From: CAYXFZ01 sp964464385
GTDB taxonomy: Bacteria; Planctomycetota; UBA1135
Direction of reading: 5' to 3'
Assembly: GCA_964464385.1 (NCBI GenBank)
Contig: CAYXFZ010000108.1
Coordinates: 1-6,131, forward strand
Length of the DNA stretch: 6,131 nucleotides
Of this stretch, positions 1 to 5,441 are shown piece by piece. Under the pieces are notes generated by a model. It had not been told where the DNA came from and did no database searches. It saw nothing but the letters and a program-made list of their open reading frames with translations. Made by a program: the position numbers and the translations under genes. Position 1 is the first letter of the stretch. Each line of letters starts with the position of its first letter.

Positions 1-636
1 GCGGTCGGCGACCGGAAACATCAGGCGGTCAAAGAAGTGGGCGCGGAGGGGTCCTCCCCCATCGTGCCGCTTGGCCAAACCCGCCACCACCATGCCCTCC
101 GGAGAAATCCCTTGCTTTTGCAATCGGTCTTGCAACCAGGAATGAGTCCGCGGGGCCCAACCCAGACCAAAGAGGGCCGTGGTCTCGTCCGTAACTCCCC
201 TCTCCGTCAAATAGGCCCGGGCAGGAGCTCCGCCTTGGCTGAGCAATTCCTCGTGATAAAAACGGCGGGCCAAGGAGAGGGCCTCCTTGGCCTCTTCGTG
301 ATGCTCCTGTTTGCCAGACCGTTGCTCGCCAAAGGTTGGCAGTGCCACGCCAGCCTCGTCGGCCAAAATCCGCAGCGCCTCCATGAATTCCAGTCCGTCA
401 ATTTCCATGAGAAAGGTAAAAACATCACCTCCCTTTTGGCAACCGAAACACTTGAAGTGTCCGTGGTCGGGACGCACGTGAAAAGATGGGGTTTTCTCGG
501 CGTGAAAGGGGCATAGACCCGTGAGACCCGAACCACTCCGTTTGAGTTGCACCCGGCGGCCGATGACCTCTTCGATGGCAATCCGGTCCTTGATGAGGTC
601 CGCCGTTTCCCGAAGATCGAAGTCGCTTGTCGCCAT
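1..636 (-). CDS. dnaG: DNA primase DnaG, N-terminal 212 residues (3' end outside window)
   Basis: DNA primase makes the RNA primers for replication at the fork together with the replicative helicase. The visible part carries the N-terminal zinc-binding domain: residues C42, H45, C63 and C66 form the family's C-x2-H-x17-C-x2-C site, with the typical CPFHAEKTPSF and KCFGCQKGGDVFTF stretches around them. Next come the linker (about 100-130) and the start of the RNA-polymerase domain, with AYLTERGV (141-148), LGWAP (158-162) and FFDRLMFPVADR (201-212), matching the RxMFPI motif of DnaG. The catalytic TOPRIM core and the helicase-binding C-terminus lie beyond position 1. The chosen ATG follows the rsmA stop by 13 bp, with a weak GGATGAG upstream. 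An in-frame ATG at 648 would add MSSG and start 1 bp after the rsmA stop; it cannot be excluded. Family identity is very secure. Confidence 0.97.
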   Translation of the reverse strand, partial: MATSDFDLRETADLIKDRIAIEEVIGRRVQLKRSGSGLTGLCPFHAEKTPSFHVRPDHGHFKCFGCQKGGDVFTFLMEIDGLEFMEALRILADEAGVALPTFGEQRSGKQEHHEEAKEALSLARRFYHEELLSQGGAPARAYLTERGVTDETTALFGLGWAPRTHSWLQDRLQKQGISPEGMVVAGLAKRHDGGGPLRAHFFDRLMFPVADR

Positions 637-649
637 ACCGGAACTCATC

Positions 650-1477
650 CTACGCGCCACCGGGCCTCTTTGTTGCCGAAGCTTGCAGCCAGGTCGCCGG
701 GGCCACATCCTCCGCTCGAGCTTGCTGCGAGACTCCGGCCTGGAGCAGGGCCTCCGCTGCCGCAGCATCCACCTTCCGCAAGCGCGGCAGAAGCAATTTC
801 CGGCGCTGGGAAAATGCCACGCGCAGGATTCCAGCCAGCCGCTGGTCCTGCTCCAAATTCCAAGATCCCGATCCTGGGTCGAGGTGCAGAAAAGCGGAAT
901 CCACCTGCGGGCGGGGCCAAAACACCTCTGCCGGAACCCGGCGCCCCAGACGTACGGCAAAAGCGGCCGCCAAGCGAATGGGCAAAGGACCCGGTGGTCG
1001 CCCGGCCGCTTTCTCCGCCACCTCCTGTTGCAAAAGGAGGCAAGCTCCAAGGAGGGGCCGACCCGGGAGACGACCCAGGAACGGACCAGAAATTCCATAG
1101 GGCAAATTACTGACGATCCGCGGCGGCGGACCTTCCTGCCACCAAGCCTCGACCCGGGAGTGAAAACGCTCGCCTTTTCCCAAGGCGTCCCCTACCACCA
1201 ATTCAAAGCCCTCGTGTTCGCCAAATCGCTCGGCGCAATAAGCAGCGAGCCCATGATCCAATTCCACGGCCAGGACCCGAGCTCCCGCTTCCAACAACAC
1301 TTCCGTTAGGGCTCCCGTACCGGGCCCGACCTCCAACACACGATCACCGGCCTGGACCCCAGCGTCACGCGGAATGGTCGCCAATAAACTAGGGTCCACG
1401 AGGAAATTTTGCCCCCGGTGCATGGATGGAGCCAGCCCACGATCTGCAAACATCTGCTTGAGTTCAGCGATCTTCAT
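650..1477 (-). CDS. rsmA: 16S rRNA (adenine1518-N6/adenine1519-N6)-dimethyltransferase RsmA (KsgA)
   Basis: RsmA dimethylates two adjacent adenines in the loop of helix 45 of 16S rRNA, using S-adenosylmethionine, late in small-subunit assembly. The 275-residue protein is of normal family length. It shows the N-terminal GQNFL (22-26), SAM motif I EVGPGTGALT (49-58), the acidic ribose-contacting VELD (71-74), GDAL (96-99), the catalytic NLPY (124-127), QQEVAEK (150-156), FWPRPQVDS (186-194) and the C-terminal AFSQRRKLL (221-229), all in family order. The ATG at 1477 gives MKIAELKQMF, a usual start for this family; the open frame runs upstream to 1630 but that part overlaps the preceding gene and has no RsmA character. 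It starts 8 bp after the SUMF1-like gene and ends 13 bp before dnaG, so it is probably co-transcribed with both. Only a weak GAGG lies 13 bp before the start. Confidence 0.96.
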   Translation of the reverse strand: MKIAELKQMFADRGLAPSMHRGQNFLVDPSLLATIPRDAGVQAGDRVLEVGPGTGALTEVLLEAGARVLAVELDHGLAAYCAERFGEHEGFELVVGDALGKGERFHSRVEAWWQEGPPPRIVSNLPYGISGPFLGRLPGRPLLGACLLLQQEVAEKAAGRPPGPLPIRLAAAFAVRLGRRVPAEVFWPRPQVDSAFLHLDPGSGSWNLEQDQRLAGILRVAFSQRRKLLLPRLRKVDAAAAEALLQAGVSQQARAEDVAPATWLQASATKRPGGA

Positions 1478-1485
1478 GTCCAGTC

Positions 1486-2286
1486 TCAGCCCTCTTGCCG
1501 AGAAAGAGCCGCACAAAAGAGGGAAGGCGCCCCGGTTTCCCGCAAACTTTTGGCCAATTGCTGGCGAGTGAATCCATGCCAAGATTGAAAACGCCTTTCC
1601 ACTCGATCTCGCCAGAGAGGATTCTCCCAAAGAGGAAGGCCGTGCTGCAACAACCAGGGTTCGGCCTCGGTCAATAAGCGCAAGCCGATGTCATCGGCCT
1701 TCTCGCCGCTCGCCAAATGCCGCAGTCGCATGTTGGGATCCGCACCGGCTACAGCACCCCGAACATAGTGGGCATAACCTCCCCCACAAGCGGTCACACT
1801 GCCATGAGGCTTGCTGGGATCCACGACCCATTCCCACACATTGCCTAGAAAATCCCAGCCGCCGAAAGGACCGGATTGGCGCTCAAATACTCCGCCCGGC
1901 AGGGGCCGATGAAAACCCAGCTCCAGAACATTGGCCGTATCCAAGTTGGGGCTACTTCCCCAAACCACCCTTTGGGTTGGACTGCGACCCAACGCCAACC
2001 ATCGCCACTCCAATAGAGTGGGCAGACGAAAACCCTGGCTCAGGGCCCAAGCTGAGGCCTCGTTTCTGTCCACCCAAGCTTGCGGCAAGTTGCCAGCGGC
2101 AGTTTCCTTCCCGGCCCATTCCGCTCGCGTGACTTCATATTCCCCGGCCAGGAGCCAGGGCCGGCCTTCCTCCGGCGGCGGCGCCAAGAAAAGAGACTCC
2201 AACTGCAACAAGGCCAACGGAACTTTGGACTCGGATTGACAGGCGACAAGCCCGCCCAAGGCGAGAACGACAGCGATCCGAAGCAT
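1486..2286 (-). CDS. Lipoprotein with SUMF1 / formylglycine-generating-enzyme-like domain, probably non-catalytic
   Basis: This 266-residue protein begins with a short signal peptide (MLRIAVVLALGG) ending in a lipobox LVAC, with C16 as the predicted lipidated residue, so it is likely exported and membrane-anchored. The rest fits the SUMF1 (FGE-sulfatase, C-type-lectin-like) fold: EYEVTRAEW (49-57), RLPTLLEWRWLALG (87-100), VVWG (107-110), GGWDFLGNVWEWV (142-154), CGGGYAHYVRG (167-177) and the terminal GLRLL (201-205). In true formylglycine-generating enzymes a cysteine pair follows the GGS(Y/W) motif. Here those positions are occupied by A, H, V, R and similar residues, so sulfatase activation is unlikely. 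A binding or structural role, as seen in other non-enzymatic members of the fold, is inference. About 60 residues after the fold (206-266), including WENPLWRDRVERRF, are not recognised. No Shine-Dalgarno is seen before the ATG; an in-frame CTG at 2307 would add MIQRFLL. Confidence 0.8.
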   Translation of the reverse strand: MLRIAVVLALGGLVACQSESKVPLALLQLESLFLAPPPEEGRPWLLAGEYEVTRAEWAGKETAAGNLPQAWVDRNEASAWALSQGFRLPTLLEWRWLALGRSPTQRVVWGSSPNLDTANVLELGFHRPLPGGVFERQSGPFGGWDFLGNVWEWVVDPSKPHGSVTACGGGYAHYVRGAVAGADPNMRLRHLASGEKADDIGLRLLTEAEPWLLQHGLPLWENPLWRDRVERRFQSWHGFTRQQLAKSLRETGAPSLFCAALSRQEG

Positions 2287-2317
2287 CAGGAGAAACCGCT
2301 GGATCAGCGAGACCTGT

Positions 2318-2902
2318 TCACGAATCCCGGAACATGTTCACGACGCCATTGGTGATGCCGGTGGAATTTCCGGACAGCATTCCCAAGGCAAAGGAAATGC
2401 CCCAAAGCATGATGGCGGTCGTAGCGACCGCAGCAAACAATTGGCCGGAAGACTCCTGGGCACCTTCCACGCCGGCCACAGCAACTGCACGGCCACCACT
2501 CCGAGCGGCACGATCCGCGCGGGCGCGAGCGGGCTTGGCGGGTTCGTCCCATTCTTCTTCCACCTCCACGATCTCCAGACCATCGTCCAAGAGGGTGTCC
2601 TCTTCTGACAATTGGGTGGTCAGCATGCCGGCATCCACATCCTCTTCCAGATCCGGCAAATCTTCGGTCGCAAAGGAAACCTCTTCGACATCGAGCAATT
2701 CACCGCTTGCTGTTTCATCGACCGCAGGGCCCGTTCCCAGAAGATCGGCGACGCGGTTCACGTCCTCGGCCCGAAGCAGGGTGCGAGAACCTTCGCGCAT
2801 GGCACGGATCTCGCCAGCGGAAATCAATCGCTTCAGTTCATCATCAGCAACCTCGAGTCGGTCGAGGGCATCTTCAAAGGACTTGTACTCGTTAGCAGCC
2901 AC
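2318..2902 (-). CDS. HTH-domain protein with acidic linker and C-terminal transmembrane helix
   Basis: The 194-residue product has three parts. Residues 7-55 fit a MerR/excisionase-type winged helix-turn-helix: FEDALDRLEV, DELKRLISAGEIRAMREG, then TLLRAEDVNRVADLL, the usual pattern of helix-turn-helix followed by a short wing. Residues 60-122 are a strongly acidic, probably disordered linker (EEDVD, EVEEEWDE). A short Arg/Ala-rich stretch (PAKPARARADRAAR, 121-134) precedes one hydrophobic helix at about 154-176 (LFAAVATTAIMLWGISFALG). The layout suggests a membrane-tethered protein with the HTH in the cytoplasm. Similar HTH-plus-TM proteins of unknown role are, from memory, common in Planctomycetota. 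The HTH could bind DNA or act only in protein contacts. The start is GTG with no clear ribosome binding site. An in-frame CTG at 2920 (LTPKIPVAANEY) is an alternative and would place the start inside a small GC repeat. It sits 45 bp after the small secreted-protein gene. Confidence 0.78.
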   Translation of the reverse strand: MAANEYKSFEDALDRLEVADDELKRLISAGEIRAMREGSRTLLRAEDVNRVADLLGTGPAVDETASGELLDVEEVSFATEDLPDLEEDVDAGMLTTQLSEEDTLLDDGLEIVEVEEEWDEPAKPARARADRAARSGGRAVAVAGVEGAQESSGQLFAAVATTAIMLWGISFALGMLSGNSTGITNGVVNMFRDS

Positions 2903-2912
2903 GGGAATCTTG

Positions 2913-2926
2913 GGGGTCAGGGGTCA
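2913..2926. repeat. Two perfect tandem copies of GGGGTCA (TGACCCC on the coding strand)
   Basis: The 45-bp gap between the small secreted-protein gene and the HTH gene holds two adjacent copies of a 7-base unit, reading TGACCCCTGACCCC on the coding strand. The first coding-strand copy carries a TGA in the frame of the HTH gene, so translation cannot start upstream of it; the only alternative start in the gap is the in-frame CTG at 2920. No role can be assigned; it may be chance in GC-rich DNA. Confidence 0.4.
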
Positions 2927-2947
2927 GAGGAGAAGTAGCCAGGATAC

Positions 2948-3343
2948 TCAATCCGAGGCTGGAGGTTGGGAAGGGGAAGGAAGCCGGGAATCGGGCAGGG
3001 CAATGCCCCGGGAATCAAACTCGGCCTGCAACTGACGGTAACTCATTTCCGATTCGTCGTTGAATCCGTCCAGAAGTAAGTCGAGGGAGAGATTGCGAGC
3101 AGCCACAAAAACAAGCTCGCGAGAACTGGGAGAACCGCCCCGCGCCTCATAGATGGCAAGATGGCGGGTCTTTTGATCGAGAACATACAAAAGCGAAACT
3201 CCTTCTTGATAAGGACCCGCTACGGCCACATAGCGGGGGCCAGAATCCACATCGGCCAAGACTGGGGTTGGGATCCCCCAACGGACCACCAGACCACCCA
3301 TGAGGGCGGCCAGGAGCAGTGGGAAGAGGCGGGAAGGTGTCAT
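2948..3343 (-). CDS. Small secreted or membrane-anchored protein of unknown function
   Basis: This 131-residue protein is not recognised as a named family. It starts with a hydrophobic segment (LFPLLLAALMGGLVVRWG, about 6-23), read as a signal peptide or N-terminal anchor, followed by a possible signal-peptidase site near VLADVD (28-33). The mature part begins with PRYVAVAGPYQEGVSLLYVL (36-55) and DQKTRHLAIYEARGG (56-70), which look like beta strands of a small repeat resembling a beta-propeller or roadblock-like sheet. LVFVAARNLSLDLLLDGFND (77-96) and SEMSYRQLQAEF (98-109) follow. The tail (115-131) is Pro/Ser-rich. From memory, similar small proteins with an 'ARN(I/L).LDL..DG(F/Y)ND.SE.SY..L' pattern recur in Planctomycetota. 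The ATG at 3343 overlaps the stop of the upstream CNNM gene by 4 bp (ATGA), implying coupled translation, and gives a proper export signal. The longer frame to 3436 is rejected because it overlaps the CNNM gene by about 90 bp. Confidence 0.75.
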   Translation of the reverse strand: MTPSRLFPLLLAALMGGLVVRWGIPTPVLADVDSGPRYVAVAGPYQEGVSLLYVLDQKTRHLAIYEARGGSPSSRELVFVAARNLSLDLLLDGFNDESEMSYRQLQAEFDSRGIALPDSRLPSPSQPPASD

Positions 3344-4269
3344 GAAGGGGCAGGGAGGGGATTGCCCGAGAAGAGCAGGCCCAGCATATGCTCCAGATCC
3401 AACAATCGGGGAGTTTGGCCGGGCAGGGCAACCCAAGCAAAGCGGGCATCCGCCTCGCGCAGGCTCTCCAATGCTCCTGATAGGTCCAAATGGGGATCCA
3501 GTTGCGGGATTTCCTCGGCGAGATCCAGAAGAGAGGCTCGATCCGAAGCCACAGCAAGCCGTTCCCCTTGCAACAGAAGTGGCCCTCTTTCGCTGGCCAG
3601 GAGGGCCAGGCCGCTAGGTTCCAGGGCCAAGGCAAGACGAGCGTCCGCCAAGGACATGGCCTCCTGCCAGAGCAAGGTCGGCCGCAAGTAGGCGGCCAGG
3701 CCCCGGCCAGGTGACTCCAAGGCCCGGTGCGCGGCCCGCTTGGCCTCGGTTTCTCCGATGGGCTCCTCTCCAGGCTCGAGGAGAACCGCCCGCAATTGCC
3801 GTGGCCCCGGCCCGGGTTCTTCGAGGCCGGCTTGGCGAAGGAGGAGGCCTAAGGGGGCGGCCAAGGGAAAAAGAAGGATGCGCGCCAAGGCGAGGGCAGG
3901 AGCCACGGCAATGGAGCGCTCCAAGGAGTGATGCAACATCCAGCGCTTGGGAATGACCTCGCAGACCAGAAAGAGCACCGGCACCAAGCAAATGCCGGCA
4001 AAGAGGTGGGGATCCCTGACGCCCAAGGACAAGAAGAGCGCCGCCGCCGCGTGCACCACGGCGTTGTTGGCCAAGTTGTTGCCGACAAGCAGAGTGCAAA
4101 GATAGCCCGGGGTGGATTGCGAGACGCGCGCCAACCAACGTCCGCGCCGCGAGTTCTTGGCTGCGTGCTGCAAGCGCAAACGCGGGGTGGCATACCAAGC
4201 CGTTTCGGCACCGGCGAACAAGGCGGAGCAAGCCAAGGCAAGGAACAAGGCCAAGAGAATGCCGGTCAT
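3340..4269 (-). CDS. Shortened CNNM (DUF21)-family membrane protein lacking the CorC/HlyC C-terminal domain
   Basis: The 309-residue product has an N-terminal CNNM transmembrane domain (about 1-145) with family signatures: FAGAETAWYATPRLRL (18-33), LLVGNNLANNAVVH (60-73) and CEVIPKRW (103-110), plus several hydrophobic helices. CNNM proteins, including bacterial CorB/CorC and MpfA, are associated with Mg2+ (and Co2+) transport across the cytoplasmic membrane. The cytoplasmic part (about 165-300) is where a CBS pair is expected, but only faint traces remain: RLALALEPSGLALLASERGP, FAWVALPGQTPRLLDLEHML. No CorC_HlyC domain follows, whereas the upstream paralog has one. It is therefore a divergent partner, perhaps forming a heterodimer with that paralog (inference). 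It overlaps the upstream gene by 4 bp (ATGA) and the downstream gene by 4 bp. It alone in the block has a strong ribosome binding site (4274-4281). Confidence 0.87.
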   Translation of the reverse strand: MTGILLALFLALACSALFAGAETAWYATPRLRLQHAAKNSRRGRWLARVSQSTPGYLCTLLVGNNLANNAVVHAAAALFLSLGVRDPHLFAGICLVPVLFLVCEVIPKRWMLHHSLERSIAVAPALALARILLFPLAAPLGLLLRQAGLEEPGPGPRQLRAVLLEPGEEPIGETEAKRAAHRALESPGRGLAAYLRPTLLWQEAMSLADARLALALEPSGLALLASERGPLLLQGERLAVASDRASLLDLAEEIPQLDPHLDLSGALESLREADARFAWVALPGQTPRLLDLEHMLGLLFSGNPLPAPS

Positions 4270-5441
4270 AGAACTTCCTCCCCCGCCGAATGTTTGGTCA
4301 AAAGCAATCTCGTGGGCCCTTCAGGCAATGCTTCTTCGACTTGAATCTCCCAGCGAAAGCCGGCGGCCACTAAGGGCAAAGTATCCCCTTCCTGGGGAAT
4401 CCGGCCCAAGCGTTCGGCCAAGAGTCCGCCCACCGTATCCAACTTGGGATCCACCGGACCCGGATCGGCAAATCGCTGTCGAAAGACATGCAAGGGCAAG
4501 GCCGGATCCAAGCGCCAGCGATTTGGACTCAGCCGTTGGGCCGCTGGGATGCGGCCATCCGCGACCAAACGGGAGAGTAGGGTGTCGGCCCATCGGCCCC
4601 GAGCCAAGACCCCGGCTGCCTCCCCAAATTCATCCACCAACAGCACCACAGGACTGCCGGTTTCGCGCAGGAGGACGGCAGCTCGAGAGAGCGGGGCAAC
4701 TTCCGGCAAAATCGGGATGGGACCCATGATGCCACCCACTTGTTCTCCCTTTTGGTGGCGGACCAAATCCAAGACTCCCACAAACTCCCCATGGTCGTTG
4801 GCCACCAGGGCCCAGGACAATCGTTGTTCCCGCAATCTCTGTCGAGCCAAACCAAAGGGAGTGGATTCCTGCACCCGCAGAACGTCACCCAGAGGAATGC
4901 GGGCGGCCCCGGCCCGCAAACCGCCGACTTGCAGGATGCGAAGGACCAACTCTTGATCTAGTGGCGGCAACATGCCCCCGCCCACTTCCGTCATCAGGGA
5001 TTCCACTTCGCTGGCCGCCAAGGGTTTGGCCCGCCCTCCCTCCGGGGTGCGAGTCGGACCCGCAAAAGGGCCCACCAAACGATCCAGGACCCGCAACGGC
5101 AAAGTCATCCAGAGGGCGGAACGCGCCGGATACCGGCGGGCGAGGGCCTTGGGAACGATTTCTCCGGCCACCACGAGGGCAAGCACCGTGGCCAAGGCGG
5201 CCGCAGCCTGCTGAGCTGGGGCCAAGTTGGCGGCGGCCGCGGCAGAGGTCGAAAACCAGGCCAAGTTCGCCAAGAGATTGCCCAGCAAAAGGACGGAGAG
5301 GGTCCGGCTGGGATGGCGCAAGAGACGACGGGTGCAGGTCGGGGCCCCTCCTTCGGCCGCCAAAGTGAATAGGGCCGCCTCCGACCCGGCAAAACAGGCC
5401 GAAAGAAAGAGCAGGAAGGGCAGGGCAGCGAGCGACAGCAT
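4266..5441 (-). CDS. CNNM / CBS-pair / CorC_HlyC membrane protein (HlyC/CorC family, probable Mg2+/Co2+ transport)
   Basis: The 391-residue protein has the complete domain order of bacterial CorB/CorC proteins. Residues 1-130 are the CNNM transmembrane domain with CFAGSEAALFTL (16-27), LLLGNLLANLAWFS (51-64) and VAGEIVPKALARRYP (91-105). Residues 178-290 form a CBS pair: RIPLGDVLRVQEST (181-194), LSWALVANDHGEFVGVLDL (208-226) and SPVVLLVDEFGEAAGVL (263-279), the last matching the family's VDEYG.TAG pattern. Residues 300-385 are the CorC_HlyC domain, including RWRLDPALPL (308-317), DTVGGLLAERLGRIPQEGDT (335-354) and a final LLLTK. CBS domains in this family bind adenine nucleotides and gate transport. 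The annotation 'haemolysin' sometimes given to relatives is misleading. Its ATG shares one base with the stop of the histidine kinase gene (TGATG), so translation is probably coupled; there is no Shine-Dalgarno. Confidence 0.93.
   Translation of the reverse strand: MLSLAALPFLLFLSACFAGSEAALFTLAAEGGAPTCTRRLLRHPSRTLSVLLLGNLLANLAWFSTSAAAAANLAPAQQAAAALATVLALVVAGEIVPKALARRYPARSALWMTLPLRVLDRLVGPFAGPTRTPEGGRAKPLAASEVESLMTEVGGGMLPPLDQELVLRILQVGGLRAGAARIPLGDVLRVQESTPFGLARQRLREQRLSWALVANDHGEFVGVLDLVRHQKGEQVGGIMGPIPILPEVAPLSRAAVLLRETGSPVVLLVDEFGEAAGVLARGRWADTLLSRLVADGRIPAAQRLSPNRWRLDPALPLHVFRQRFADPGPVDPKLDTVGGLLAERLGRIPQEGDTLPLVAAGFRWEIQVEEALPEGPTRLLLTKHSAGEEVL
4274..4281 (-). promoter_or_regulatory. Strong Shine-Dalgarno sequence for the second CNNM gene
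   Basis: GGAGGAAG on the coding strand, with GGAGG lying 7 bases before the ATG at 4269. It fixes that start and is inside the 3' end of the upstream CNNM gene. No other gene start in the window has a comparable match to the anti-Shine-Dalgarno sequence. Confidence 0.75.

Noticed and set aside
207..581. 124-residue minus-strand frame inside dnaG
   Set aside because: It is a shifted frame of dnaG; the true frame shows the zinc-binding C-x2-H-x17-C-x2-C motif.
521..1309. 262-residue plus-strand open frame opposite rsmA and dnaG
   Set aside because: It is fully antisense to rsmA, which has all its family motifs; the translation is rich in Arg, Ser and Pro with no recognisable domain, as expected for an antisense frame in GC-rich DNA.
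1478..1630. N-terminal extension of RsmA by 51 residues
   Set aside because: It overlaps the lipoprotein gene and has no resemblance to RsmA; MKIAELKQMF at 1477 is a normal family start.
2903..2947. Terminator or promoter in the 45-bp spacer
   Set aside because: No stem-loop with a T-run and no convincing -35/-10 pair could be found on the coding strand.
2334..3035. 233-residue plus-strand open frame opposite the HTH-TM gene
   Set aside because: Very Ser/Arg/Ala-rich antisense shadow of the acidic linker and HTH codons; no domain, no ribosome binding site.
3344..3436. 31-residue N-terminal extension of the small secreted protein
   Set aside because: It lies within the end of the CNNM gene and would bury the export signal; the ATG overlapping the CNNM stop is a better start.
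4112..4729. 205-residue plus-strand open frame across the CNNM junction
   Set aside because: Antisense to two well-supported CNNM genes, with Arg/Pro-rich low-complexity translation and no domain.
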